A stretch of 20,181 nucleotides of DNA, from the NCBI GenBank assembly GCA_964645835.1, contig CAZYDG010000076.1, positions 1-20,181 of the forward strand, read 5' to 3'. The notes under the pieces were generated by a model. The model had not been told where the DNA came from and did not search any database. It was given only the letters and a program-made list of their open reading frames with translations. Each line of letters begins with the position of its first letter. Within the stretch, counting starts at the first letter, position 1. Origin of the DNA: CAZBME01 sp964645835 (GTDB lineage Bacteria; Desulfobacterota; Syntrophia; Syntrophales; UBA8958). A program made the translations under genes and the position numbers. This document shows positions 1 to 8,228 of the stretch, one piece after another.

Positions 1-66
1 TTCCTGCTAAGAAAGGCTATGGAAAAGAAACTCAAAACGATCTTCTCACACATCAAACCGGGGTAA
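1..66 (+). CDS. C-terminal end of an unidentified upstream gene (partial)
   Basis: Frame 1 is open from the first base to a TAA at 64-66 and reads FLLRKAMEKKLKTIFSHIKPG, a basic, plausible protein C-terminus. Only 21 residues are visible, so no family can be named. The call rests on the open frame and on the fact that the next gene starts 180 bases later. It could be a chance open frame, since a 66-base stretch without a stop is not rare. Confidence 0.35.
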   Translation, partial: FLLRKAMEKKLKTIFSHIKPG

Positions 67-247
67 CTTTCTTTATGAGGCAACGTTACCTCTTGTCACT
101 ACACTTTCGGTAACATTTTAATCTGAGGCAACGGGCATGTCTGACATGTGAAAAACACTTTATCCGGCATAGTGCACATGGCATTGTGTTGCACTTGCGG
201 GACGCCAAGTCCTTTACAAGGCGTGAACAAAAATATATCTTATTAAT
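67..247. other. Intergenic region upstream of tamA with short repeats
   Basis: No gene is supported here. Visible structure: the hexamer GGTAAC at 62-67 and 109-114 with its inverse GTTACC at 85-90, spaced 23-24 bases; a 10-base direct repeat TGAGGCAACG at 76-85 and 124-133; and a weak hairpin around 172-194 (GTGCA...TGCAC). A possible promoter lies at its end: TTTACA (213-218), 17 bases, TATCTT (236-241). No clear Shine-Dalgarno sequence precedes the tamA ATG at 248. These are sequence observations; no regulator can be named. Confidence 0.35.
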
Positions 248-2035
248 ATGTCTAAATGGATTAAAGGAAATATATGGTTTATATACCATGTTATTTTATG
301 CTTTTGGCTATGCTTGTCATGGCCGGTGATCGTCTATGCCGTGGACCAAGAAGCTCCTGCTGTAGTTGTGGAAGGCTTGTCCGGAAAAGCTCTGGATAAT
401 GTAAAGGCCACTCTGGTGCTGCCCCCCGGTTTTATTGAAAAAGGAAAAATAGACGAGACCTTGGCCGAGCGTTTTGCGGAACAGGCGCCACATTTGGTTC
501 GTGAGGCCCTGATGCCGTTCGGCTACTATGAACCGGATGTTACGGCCATCTGGGAGAAGACGGGGGAGAATGACCGAAGGCTTTTGGTCCGTGTTCGTGA
601 GGGAGATCCTATCAGGTTGGGGGTTGTCCATGTGAAAATCGAAGGAGCCGGTAAGAATGAACCGGCTCTTTTGGCTCTTGTCGCAGCATTCCCCTTGCGA
701 ACAGGTGATATCATGCGCCAGGATATTTATGAGCAGGCCAAAGAGGCGCTCCTTCAAAAGACCATTGCCCTGGGGTATGGGGCGGCAATGTTTTCCACCC
801 ACGAGATTCGGGTTGCCCGGATGAAAAAAACGGCAGAAATCGACCTGATTCTTGCAACCGGCATCCAATATCGTTTCGGTGCCGTGTCCTTTACAGGTAA
901 ACCCGCCTATCCTGATGCCTTCCTGCGTCGCTATCTCGAATTCAAAGCGGGTGACATCTTTTCCCCTGACAAGATGGCCCTCACACAGGCGAATTTCGCC
1001 AATGCCGACCGATTTCGTGAGATAAACGTCCATGCCGGACTGGATAAGGCCGTAGACGGGCAGGTCCCGGTAGATATAGCTCTGACGCCTGCACCGGCCA
1101 AGAGTGTGAAGGCCGGCGTCGGTTACGGGACCGATACGGGTCCCCGGGCGACAATGCGATATCGCGATATGAATGTCCTGTCGCTAGGACAGGATTTCGA
1201 TACGGAAATAAAGGTCAGTAAAGTCCTGCAAAGTCTTTCGGCGAAATATACCTTTCCTTCGACGAGGGATGCACGGAGTTACACAGGATTGACCGCCGGG
1301 CTCCAACGGGAAGACACGACGTCTTATGTCTCGCAGTTGGTGAAGATCGAAGCGGAACAAGTCTACGGTTTCGCAAAAACCGGAACCATATCGGCATTTA
1401 TTCAGGCACGGAAGGAAAATTCCGATGCGGGTGACCAATCGACAAACACTTTCCTCCTTATGCCGGGAGGTCGTCTTTCCGATCAACGTTACGATGACGT
1501 CATTCGGCCTCGGAAAGGTTTCCAATATCAACTGGAACTTCGTGGCACCCACCAATCCCTGGGATCGAGTACGGGATTTATACAAATACTATCCAGCGGC
1601 GATTGGATCATTCCGCTTCTGTGGGACTTGTCGTTGACCACCAGGGCTCGGCTAGGAGCAACCTGGCAGAATGATCCGGTAGAGGATCTGCCTGTATCGG
1701 TCCGCTTTTTTGCCGGCGGCGACCGGAGCATCCGAGGATATGCCTATCAATCCCTGGGTCCGAAGGACAGCAGCGGCAATGTTGTCGGTGGCCGGAATCT
1801 TCTCACAGGAACGGTAGAACTCGAACGTCACATTGGACGGGACTGGGGTATCGCGGCCTTTTACGACGCCGGAAATGCCTTTAACAATCTGTCCGATTTC
1901 TCCGCCGCTCAGGGAGCGGGCCTGGGGGTTCGGTATTACAGTCCCATCGGACCCATCAAGGTGGACGTGGCCCGGCAAATTAATGTTGTCGAACCGGATA
2001 TCCGCATTCATCTCACCATCGGGGTCGGGTTATGA
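248..2035 (+). CDS. tamA: TamA-like outer-membrane assembly protein (Omp85/BamA superfamily)
   Basis: This 595-residue protein is the outer-membrane half of the translocation and assembly module, which helps insert autotransporters and other beta-barrel proteins. It begins with a signal peptide (hydrophobic residues about 9-29, likely cleavage after VYA at 31). Residues about 35-280 look like POTRA domains, and about 285-595 like the 16-strand surface-antigen barrel. The Omp85 signature loop is visible as GGDRSIRGY, with R496-G497-Y498. The C-terminus is a typical alternating amphipathic strand (DIRIHLTIGVGL), although the last residue is Leu and not Phe. The ATG at 248 is the only sensible start: an in-frame TGA lies at 224-226 and the signal peptide begins just after the ATG. 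No clear ribosome-binding site is seen. The stop overlaps the tamB start by ATGA, which implies translational coupling. A BamA paralogue is less likely because of the partner gene. Confidence 0.88.
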   Translation: MSKWIKGNIWFIYHVILCFWLCLSWPVIVYAVDQEAPAVVVEGLSGKALDNVKATLVLPPGFIEKGKIDETLAERFAEQAPHLVREALMPFGYYEPDVTAIWEKTGENDRRLLVRVREGDPIRLGVVHVKIEGAGKNEPALLALVAAFPLRTGDIMRQDIYEQAKEALLQKTIALGYGAAMFSTHEIRVARMKKTAEIDLILATGIQYRFGAVSFTGKPAYPDAFLRRYLEFKAGDIFSPDKMALTQANFANADRFREINVHAGLDKAVDGQVPVDIALTPAPAKSVKAGVGYGTDTGPRATMRYRDMNVLSLGQDFDTEIKVSKVLQSLSAKYTFPSTRDARSYTGLTAGLQREDTTSYVSQLVKIEAEQVYGFAKTGTISAFIQARKENSDAGDQSTNTFLLMPGGRLSDQRYDDVIRPRKGFQYQLELRGTHQSLGSSTGFIQILSSGDWIIPLLWDLSLTTRARLGATWQNDPVEDLPVSVRFFAGGDRSIRGYAYQSLGPKDSSGNVVGGRNLLTGTVELERHIGRDWGIAAFYDAGNAFNNLSDFSAAQGAGLGVRYYSPIGPIKVDVARQINVVEPDIRIHLTIGVGL

Positions 2036-5000
2036 GACGGCGTTTTCTTCTATGGTTTATTTCACTGGCCGCTGTATCGATTATTGTCGTGAGTTGCCTG
2101 CTGATATGGCTGCTGGGGACCAATGAGGGGGCTCAGTGGGCCTTTACCCGTTTATCCCGTTCTCTTCCTGTTGCTGTGACAATAGAGAAATTCGAGGGAT
2201 CTCTGGCGGGGAATCTCAAGATTGCAGGCGTCCATATTCGTCATTCCGAGTGGACCATGGACATTGATACAGGGGACATCTCCTGGCATCCCCTGGAATT
2301 GGTGTTTGGCCATGCGGGTTTCGATAATCTTTACCTGCGCAAGGTTACGTTTACGGATATAAGACCGGGAGACCAGCCTTTGGATCTGTCTTGGCCTGTT
2401 ATGCCCCCCTTCCTTGCAAAGTTTTGGGGTGGTGTGACGGCTTTTCAGGTCAATGATTTTGTCTACTCAAAGGGGAAAAAAGAACTCATCCGGATTGATC
2501 GGTTGCGGGCGGGACTGAAATGGCGTTTCGGGACATTGACGGCGTCGGATATTGATATTGATGCTCCTCTGGGGCGTGCAGCCGGTACTATTGGCGCGGG
2601 TTTTGATCGGCCCAACCTGTTCGGAGACGTCCTCCTGATGCCTCGCCATGAAGTGGCCGGTTATGACCAGATCCGGATTGCCCTGAAGCCGACAGGGACT
2701 GTTTCCCCCGAGCATGTTGCGTCGGTCCTGAACTTCACAGCCTGCAAAGAAAAAAAAGACTGCCTGACCGCCGTGGGGCGTGTAGGTCTTAAACGGGATA
2801 GTTTATTATTTCAAGAGCTTAAGATAACAGAGAAGGAAAGAAAGGGGACGGTTGTGTCCAAAGGGGAAATAATTGTTTCCGGACCTGAGGTCATGGCCGA
2901 TCTGCAACTTCGCGGTGAGGATATTAATCCAATAAAGGGCGATACATCGGTCCTTTCGGGGACGATTAATGTAAAGGGGACGTTCAAAAAGTATGACGGA
3001 CGTTTTGCAGTTGAACTTCGCGATCCCAAACGCCCCTGGGTATCCGGCCACTTGGGTGGATCTATCCAGGGGCGTGAACAGGGCGTCTCGATCCCGGTGA
3101 TAACAGGAGAATGGTTGGGTGGCAGTCTCTCGGGGAATCTTGATTTGGGCTTTGGACATGAGCGGCGTCTTGCCTGGACCTTTAAGGGCCGGGAGCTACA
3201 TCCGGAAAAAATTAATCGGGAGTGGCAGGGACAAGTAAACATCAACGCCGTTGGGAGCATTTTATGGGACGGCAATCTACCGGCTCATGGTTCATTAAGT
3301 CTCACCCTTGTGGACAGCATAGTTTGGGGTAAGAGCCTGAATGGCGATTTAGCGGCCCGCTGGGAAAAAGGAAACATCTATATTGATCAAAGCCATTTTC
3401 AGGGGCGCGGTTTTCTTGTCGATGCCCATGGACGCCCGGAAGATGGAATCCGGTACGATGCAAGGATAACGGATCTGTCAGTGCTGGTACCGGGAGGTTC
3501 TGGACGTTTCAGCGGCGGCGGCTGGATCCGATGGAAGAAAGGGCAATGGGCCGGTGTTATTAAAGGGGATGGCCCTTTTACATGGACGAAAAATGGTGTC
3601 GCCATAACGTGCACAAAGGCTGATGCCCGATGGGAAGGTAGTGAGAAAGGGGTTCATTCTTCATGGAATCTGGCCCTGGATCAATCGGGCAGCCTGGATG
3701 GGTCCTTTTCATCTAATTTGGCCGCCCCTGCATTTTTTGCTTTTCCTGTGCCGGGACAATTCCGGCTGTCTTGGCGCGCCGTTGATGTCCGGCCTTTCAA
3801 GGTTCTTTGGGGAGATTCCGTTGATTTCCGGGGTCGTTTAAACGGGAAAATCGAGGGAACCTTGCTGCCGAACGATGCTTTTGAAGTTGGCGGGTCCGTG
3901 GACCTTCCCGAAGGGAAAATATCAAATAAATCGGACCGGGGAGTCATCGCGACGGCCATTCGCCGTTCAGTAATGGATTTTAACTGGAAAGGGGCTTCGC
4001 TGGAAGGGAAATTTACGCTTGGTCTCGGAAGCCGTGGAAAGGCGGCGGGTGGCTTTCAACTGCCGGTACCGGCCCATTTTCCCCTGAAGATGAATGAAGA
4101 TGGCAGGATCGACCTCCAGGCAAATGGGGAGATTCAGGAGAAAGGCCTGTTGTCCTCTCTTTTTGCGGGTCTCGTTAAGGAAAGCCGAGGCCACATTCAG
4201 TTCAATACCCATATTGCCGGGACCTGGAAATATCCAAAGTTGAGCGGAACCGTTAAACTGGACGGTGCCGGTGCCCAATTTCCCCGTGCAGGCATTCGTT
4301 TAGACGATGCGAAGGCTGAGGCCGAACTTGTTCAGGATCAGATAAAGATCAAGACCTTCCATGCCAGGCTGGGAGGGGCCGATCTATCAGGTTCGGCAAC
4401 GGTTTGGTTGAAGAACTGGGCGATTTCCCATTATGAAGGGGTGTTGTCGGGGGATCACGTGCAAACCGTTTACACCCCGGAGATCCACCTGTGGACAAGC
4501 CCCGATCTTCGCTTTTCCGGGACGATGAAAAGACTTGTTCTCAGGGGGACGATCAATATCCCAGAGGCGCAGATACGGTATGCCGAGGCGGAAGGCGTCG
4601 TCCGTGCCAGTCGTGATGTTGTCATTGTCGACTTACCGAAAAAGAATAAAGATTCGTCTCCCATTACATTTGATGCGCAGGTTGCTGTTGTACTTGGTGA
4701 CAAGGTATTTGTCGATGCGTCGGGTTTTCATGCCCGGTTGGGCGGCAGGGTGGTTTTATCAGGACAAAGCCTGGAAAAAGTATTAGTTGATGGGCAAATA
4801 GATGTCCTTAAAGGATATTATGAGCGCTATGGTGTAAAACTGGATGTTGTCCGAGGCCGGGCGGTATTCAAGGTGGAATCGGCCGAACGCGGCAACCTCG
4901 ATATCCTGGCCATTAAAAAGGTGCGGGATAAGCAGCGGGACCTTGATGTCGAAGCGGGCGTCACTGTCACGGGGAATGTCCAGTCTCCTTTAGTGAAACT

Positions 5001-5403
5001 CTACGGACGACCGGCCATGGATGATCGTGACGTCATCGCATATATGGTGATCGGCCAGCCATACCAGACGGATTCAGGAGGAAGCCAGAAGGATCAGATT
5101 GCCCAGTGGGCCGCAGCCATTCTGAAGGGAACGCCGTCCTCTTCGTTTCCGCGGCGGCTGCAGGAAAAACTGGGTATAGACACGGTCGGTGTGGAAGCCG
5201 GTTCGACCGGCGGGGTCGCCAAGTCCATTGTTACCATCGGGAAATATTTATCTCCCGATCTCTATGTGGCCTTCGGACGGTCACTCTTTGGGGATGATTA
5301 TTATATCTCTACCCGTTACTCATTTCTGAAACACTGGCAGATCGAAAGCAAGGTCGGCCTGCAAACAGGGACGGATGTATTCTACAAGATCGAGTTCGAA
5401 TAG
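2032..5403 (+). CDS. tamB: TamB-like translocation and assembly module protein (DUF490/AsmA-like)
   Basis: This 1,123-residue protein is the inner-membrane-anchored partner of TamA. Family members span the periplasm as a long beta-taco groove and are linked to outer-membrane protein assembly and phospholipid transport. Residues about 6-28 form one N-terminal membrane anchor after a basic start (MRRR). The middle is long, beta-rich and weakly repetitive (many GxLxGxL-type strands), as expected for an AsmA/TamB groove. The last 300 or so residues match the TamB domain style, with RPAMDDRDVIAYMVIGQP, then LGIDTVGVEAG, then a final barrel-like strand ending in DVFYKIEFE. It starts inside the tamA stop (ATGA), so the two are almost certainly co-translated. 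Length is in the usual 1,000-1,400 range. The family assignment is firm; the exact cargo in this organism is unknown. Confidence 0.87.
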   Translation: MRRRFLLWFISLAAVSIIVVSCLLIWLLGTNEGAQWAFTRLSRSLPVAVTIEKFEGSLAGNLKIAGVHIRHSEWTMDIDTGDISWHPLELVFGHAGFDNLYLRKVTFTDIRPGDQPLDLSWPVMPPFLAKFWGGVTAFQVNDFVYSKGKKELIRIDRLRAGLKWRFGTLTASDIDIDAPLGRAAGTIGAGFDRPNLFGDVLLMPRHEVAGYDQIRIALKPTGTVSPEHVASVLNFTACKEKKDCLTAVGRVGLKRDSLLFQELKITEKERKGTVVSKGEIIVSGPEVMADLQLRGEDINPIKGDTSVLSGTINVKGTFKKYDGRFAVELRDPKRPWVSGHLGGSIQGREQGVSIPVITGEWLGGSLSGNLDLGFGHERRLAWTFKGRELHPEKINREWQGQVNINAVGSILWDGNLPAHGSLSLTLVDSIVWGKSLNGDLAARWEKGNIYIDQSHFQGRGFLVDAHGRPEDGIRYDARITDLSVLVPGGSGRFSGGGWIRWKKGQWAGVIKGDGPFTWTKNGVAITCTKADARWEGSEKGVHSSWNLALDQSGSLDGSFSSNLAAPAFFAFPVPGQFRLSWRAVDVRPFKVLWGDSVDFRGRLNGKIEGTLLPNDAFEVGGSVDLPEGKISNKSDRGVIATAIRRSVMDFNWKGASLEGKFTLGLGSRGKAAGGFQLPVPAHFPLKMNEDGRIDLQANGEIQEKGLLSSLFAGLVKESRGHIQFNTHIAGTWKYPKLSGTVKLDGAGAQFPRAGIRLDDAKAEAELVQDQIKIKTFHARLGGADLSGSATVWLKNWAISHYEGVLSGDHVQTVYTPEIHLWTSPDLRFSGTMKRLVLRGTINIPEAQIRYAEAEGVVRASRDVVIVDLPKKNKDSSPITFDAQVAVVLGDKVFVDASGFHARLGGRVVLSGQSLEKVLVDGQIDVLKGYYERYGVKLDVVRGRAVFKVESAERGNLDILAIKKVRDKQRDLDVEAGVTVTGNVQSPLVKLYGRPAMDDRDVIAYMVIGQPYQTDSGGSQKDQIAQWAAAILKGTPSSSFPRRLQEKLGIDTVGVEAGSTGGVAKSIVTIGKYLSPDLYVAFGRSLFGDDYYISTRYSFLKHWQIESKVGLQTGTDVFYKIEFE

Positions 5404-5421
5404 GCCATTCCAATCAGTACC

Positions 5422-5435
5422 GGAATAATTATTCC
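5422..5435. promoter_or_regulatory. Perfect 14-bp palindrome beside the ferritin promoter (candidate operator)
   Basis: GGAATAATTATTCC is its own reverse complement. It ends two bases before the -35 hexamer of the ferritin promoter. The AT-rich core recalls metal- or peroxide-responsive operators of the Fur/PerR superfamily, but it does not match the PerR or Fur consensus exactly. The regulator is therefore open. It lacks a T-tract, so it is unlikely to be a tamB terminator. Confidence 0.45.
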
Positions 5436-5437
5436 AT

Positions 5438-5466
5438 TTGACAAATACCTTGCCCGTATCTATCTT
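5438..5466 (+). promoter_or_regulatory. Sigma-70 type promoter of the ferritin gene
   Basis: A consensus -35 TTGACA (5438-5443) is followed by a 17-base spacer and the -10 hexamer TATCTT (5461-5466, 4 of 6 matches). Transcription would begin near 5473, about 36 bases before the ferritin ATG. This separates the ferritin gene from the tamAB unit upstream. Confidence 0.55.
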
Positions 5467-5508
5467 TTGTAAATTGCAGCCTTGACATCGAAAAAAGGAG
5501 GAAACAAC

Positions 5509-6045
5509 ATGATCGGGAAAAAAATGAACGAAGCCATGAACGAGCAGATAAAACACGAGTTGGAATCTTATTATATTTATTTGTCCATGGTTGCCTATTT
5601 CCATTCACTCAACCTGGATGGAATGGCTCATTGGATGCGTGTCCAGGCCCATGAGGAAATGATACACGCCATGAAGTTTTTCGATCATATCATTGACCGG
5701 GGAGGCACGGTGACCCTCCTCGACTTGAAGCAACTCAAAACGACCTGGAAAACGCCTCTGGAGGCTTGGAGTGATGCCTATGCCCATGAACAGTTCATCA
5801 CGTCAAAGATCCACAATCTGGTCAAATTAAGCCGCAAAGAAAACGATTTTTCATCGGAAACCATTCTCCATTGGTTTACGAACGAACAGATTGAAGAAGA
5901 ATCAAATACTGAGAAAGTATCCAAGCAAATGGCCCTGATTGGAGACAGTAAGGAAGGGCTCTTTATGCTGGATCGTGAACTGGGAGCAAGGGTATTCCCT
6001 GCCGGTTCACCTATTGATCCCGTTGCCTATAACGCCTTTGCATAA
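5509..6045 (+). CDS. ftnA: Non-haem ferritin (FtnA type)
   Basis: Ferritins form a 24-subunit cytoplasmic cage that oxidises Fe(II) and stores it as ferric mineral; in anaerobes they also guard against oxygen exposure. The 178-residue protein has the four-helix ferritin fold. Numbered from this start, the ferroxidase residues fall exactly where they do in E. coli FtnA: E17, E50, H53, E94, Q127 and E130, in the motifs HELES, AHEEMIHA, HEQ and NEQIEEE. I chose ATG 5509 because the strong site AAAGGAGG (5494-5501) lies 7 bases upstream; an in-frame TTG at 5482 would add nine residues but would have to start before that site. No haem-binding bacterioferritin Met is apparent. The gene has its own promoter with an adjacent palindrome, suggesting control by iron or oxidants. 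Confidence 0.93.
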   Translation: MIGKKMNEAMNEQIKHELESYYIYLSMVAYFHSLNLDGMAHWMRVQAHEEMIHAMKFFDHIIDRGGTVTLLDLKQLKTTWKTPLEAWSDAYAHEQFITSKIHNLVKLSRKENDFSSETILHWFTNEQIEEESNTEKVSKQMALIGDSKEGLFMLDRELGARVFPAGSPIDPVAYNAFA

Positions 6046-6089
6046 GAGATTGGTATGTCATGCTGTATGGCAGTTAATGTGGAACGTCT

Positions 6090-7958
6090 ATGTGGAAGGA
6101 AAAAATAGTAACACCTGATGCGGTTCTTGAAAAGATCGAACCCGGAATGAGCATTTTTCTGGGGACGGGAATGGCGGAGCCGCGGACTCTGGTCAAGCAT
6201 CTCATGGCCTCGGATCTCACAAATCTCCAGGATCTGGAATTGATCCAACTGGTCAGTCTTGGAAATACCGTCCCCATCGATGAACGCTATGTGCGGAAAT
6301 TACGCCTGAAGACGTTCTTTTCCGGCTGGATAGCCGATGAGGCCATCAGCAAGGGCCGGGTCGATCTCATCCCCAGCCGTTTCTCACGTATTCCATGGCT
6401 GTTCAAGACGGGAGCCGTGCATATCGATGTTGCCTTTTTACAAATTACACCCCCGGATCAGGCCGGTTATGCCAACCTCGTCGGCGTGGATGTGCAAAGG
6501 CAGGCTATGGAGACGGCCAAAATCGTCGTCGGTGAGATCAGCACCCAGGTGCCTCGTACCATGGGCGATACTGTGATTCATGTAGATGATTTCGATTATT
6601 TCATCGAATCGACGGAAGAGCCCCTTTATCTGCCCGGATGGCCCCCCCATGACGTCTACGTAAAAATTGCCGAAAACATTGCAGCTTCCGTTGATGACGG
6701 CAGTTGTGTATCTTTTGGTATCGGACCGCTTTTTGAAGCCTTGGGAAAGGCCCTGGCGGGCAAAAAACACTTGGGCATTCATTCACCTTTCTTTACTGAC
6801 GCCCTCATGAACCTTGTCAAGAGCGGGGCCGTTACGAATCGGAAGAAAGGCGTTTTCAGAGGGAAATCGTCTGTTTCTTATATTCTGGGAAGCAAAGAAC
6901 TCATGAAATGGCTCGATCAGAATTCTCTTGTCGAATTTCAGCCAGAAGACGTGATTATGGACCCTAATACGATAGGTATGAATGATCGTATGACGGCCCT
7001 CCTTCCTGCCAGAAAGGTGGATCTGACGGGGAACGTTGTCCTTCACACGGGGAAGGGAAATGTAACGGCTGGTCCGGGGAATGTGCAGGAACTCTTCGTG
7101 GGCGTCGCTCTGTCGAAAAACGGTCGAACCATCTTCGGGCTTCCTAGCCGCAACCGCGATGGCGAACCGAATATCCTCCTATCCGTGGATAAGTATCCGT
7201 TCCAATTTACAAACCGGGAATCCATGGATTTGGTTGTGACGGAATATGGAACGGCGTTTCTTATGGGCAGAACTCTCCGTGAACGGGCACAGGCGCTGAT
7301 TGAAATCGCCCATCCCGACGATCGGGCAGAACTGGTCCGTCAAGCCAAAGAAGCGAAGATGCTCTATGCAGATCAAATCTATTTTGCCGATTCGGGGTAT
7401 CTTTACCCATCAAAAGTCGCCTGTTCCCATGTCTTCAAGAATGGTCTCGAAGTTCGCTTCCGGGCCATCAAGCCGTCCGACGAAGATGAAATGCGCCGTT
7501 TATTCTATCGATTCTCCGATCAGGCAGTGTATTACCGCTATTTCAGTCCTGTTAAGACCATGCCTCACAAGAAGATGCAGGAATATGTGAATATCGACTA
7601 TCTTTATGCTATGTCTATTGTCGGAGTCATTGAGGTTGCCGGTGTCGAAAAGATAATTGCTGAGGCACGGTATGTCCGGTCCAAGGGCCGGCCTTATGCC
7701 GACACCGCCTTTGTTGTCGATGAAAGCTATCAAGGCAGGGGTATCGCCTCCTATCTGTTCGATCTCCTGATTCGTTTCGCCAGAGAGGAAGGAATTGAGG
7801 GATTTACGGCCGATATTGTGGCCGATAACAAGGCCATGCTCAAAGTCTACGAGAAGGCCAAGTTCCCCATCGAGGCCGTTTTTTCCGGCGGTACTTATAA
7901 ATTGAGTATTCCTTTCTCGCTCCCACCTGGGTTCAGGGATAAGGAAAAAGAAGGTTAA
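6090..7958 (+). CDS. Acetyl-CoA hydrolase/CoA-transferase fused to a GNAT acetyltransferase domain
   Basis: The 622-residue protein is a two-domain fusion. Residues about 1-440 match the acetyl-CoA hydrolase/transferase family, which moves CoA between acyl donors and acceptors or hydrolyses acyl-CoA; recognisable stretches are GMSIFLGTGMAEPRTLV at the start and VVTEYGTAFLMG-RTLRERAQALIEIAHPDDRAEL near 385-420. Residues about 450-605 are a GNAT domain (starting FRAIKPSDEDEMRRLFYRFS) with the acetyl-CoA pyrophosphate loop QGRGIA at Q548-A553 and the later VADNKAMLKVYEKAKF helix. A plausible reading, from the family, is CoA transfer to acids such as acetate or propionate plus protein lysine acetylation using acyl-CoA. 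The substrate cannot be read from sequence. The ATG at 6090 has only a weak upstream site, and no in-frame alternative exists without a stop. It follows ferritin by 44 bases and may be co-transcribed. Confidence 0.85.
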   Translation: MWKEKIVTPDAVLEKIEPGMSIFLGTGMAEPRTLVKHLMASDLTNLQDLELIQLVSLGNTVPIDERYVRKLRLKTFFSGWIADEAISKGRVDLIPSRFSRIPWLFKTGAVHIDVAFLQITPPDQAGYANLVGVDVQRQAMETAKIVVGEISTQVPRTMGDTVIHVDDFDYFIESTEEPLYLPGWPPHDVYVKIAENIAASVDDGSCVSFGIGPLFEALGKALAGKKHLGIHSPFFTDALMNLVKSGAVTNRKKGVFRGKSSVSYILGSKELMKWLDQNSLVEFQPEDVIMDPNTIGMNDRMTALLPARKVDLTGNVVLHTGKGNVTAGPGNVQELFVGVALSKNGRTIFGLPSRNRDGEPNILLSVDKYPFQFTNRESMDLVVTEYGTAFLMGRTLRERAQALIEIAHPDDRAELVRQAKEAKMLYADQIYFADSGYLYPSKVACSHVFKNGLEVRFRAIKPSDEDEMRRLFYRFSDQAVYYRYFSPVKTMPHKKMQEYVNIDYLYAMSIVGVIEVAGVEKIIAEARYVRSKGRPYADTAFVVDESYQGRGIASYLFDLLIRFAREEGIEGFTADIVADNKAMLKVYEKAKFPIEAVFSGGTYKLSIPFSLPPGFRDKEKEG

Positions 7959-8011
7959 AATGCCTTGCCAAAATGATTCTATTGAGATAAAGGCCCCTAC
8001 GTCCCTTCAAT

Positions 8012-8055
8012 AAGATTGACAATTACTCTCTGAAAGATTGACAATTACTTTCTGA
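8012..8055 (+). repeat. Tandem 22-bp direct repeat upstream of tRNA-Leu
   Basis: Two adjacent 22-base units (8012-8033 and 8034-8055) share AAGATTGACAATTACT and TCTGA and differ at one base (C or T). Each carries the -35-like hexamer TTGACA (8016-8021 and 8038-8043). Only the second copy has a well-spaced -10. The duplication may be a replication-slippage product that doubled the upstream promoter half, or a two-site binding element. Confidence 0.75.
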
Positions 8056-8066
8056 ATGCATATAAA
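8038..8066 (+). promoter_or_regulatory. Strong sigma-70 type promoter for tRNA-Leu and probably tig
   Basis: TTGACA (8038-8043), a 17-base spacer and TATAAA (8061-8066) give 11 of 12 consensus matches. Transcription would start near 8073, ten bases before the mature tRNA. No terminator is seen between the tRNA and tig, so the promoter may also serve the protease cluster. Confidence 0.7.
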
Positions 8067-8082
8067 GATTAATGTTATACAT

Positions 8083-8167
8083 GCGAGAGTGGCGGAACTG
8101 GCAGACGCACTGGACTTAGGATCCAGCGGGTTAAACCGTAAGGGTTCAAATCCCTTCTCTCGCACCA
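8083..8167 (+). tRNA. tRNA-Leu (anticodon UAG)
   Basis: This 85-base cloverleaf includes an encoded CCA. The acceptor stem pairs GCGAGAG (8083-8089) with CTCTCGC (8157-8163), with discriminator A at 8164. The anticodon stem CTGGA/TCCAG encloses the loop CTTAGGA, giving anticodon TAG at 8117-8119. The long variable arm and the T-loop TTCAAAT fit class II tRNA-Leu. It lies 61 bases upstream of trigger factor, so tRNA processing may set the 5' end of the tig mRNA. Confidence 0.97.
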
Positions 8168-8228
8168 ATGTAGCGCATTCCACTGAAGAATAAATTGAAG
8201 AATAAAATGTGTAAAGGAGATATATGGA

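Noticed and set aside
317..1033. Long open frame on the minus strand (about 238 codons) opposite tamA
   Set aside because: The plus strand carries a clear TamA with signal peptide and RGY motif. The antisense frame has no recognisable motif and is a by-product of codon use.
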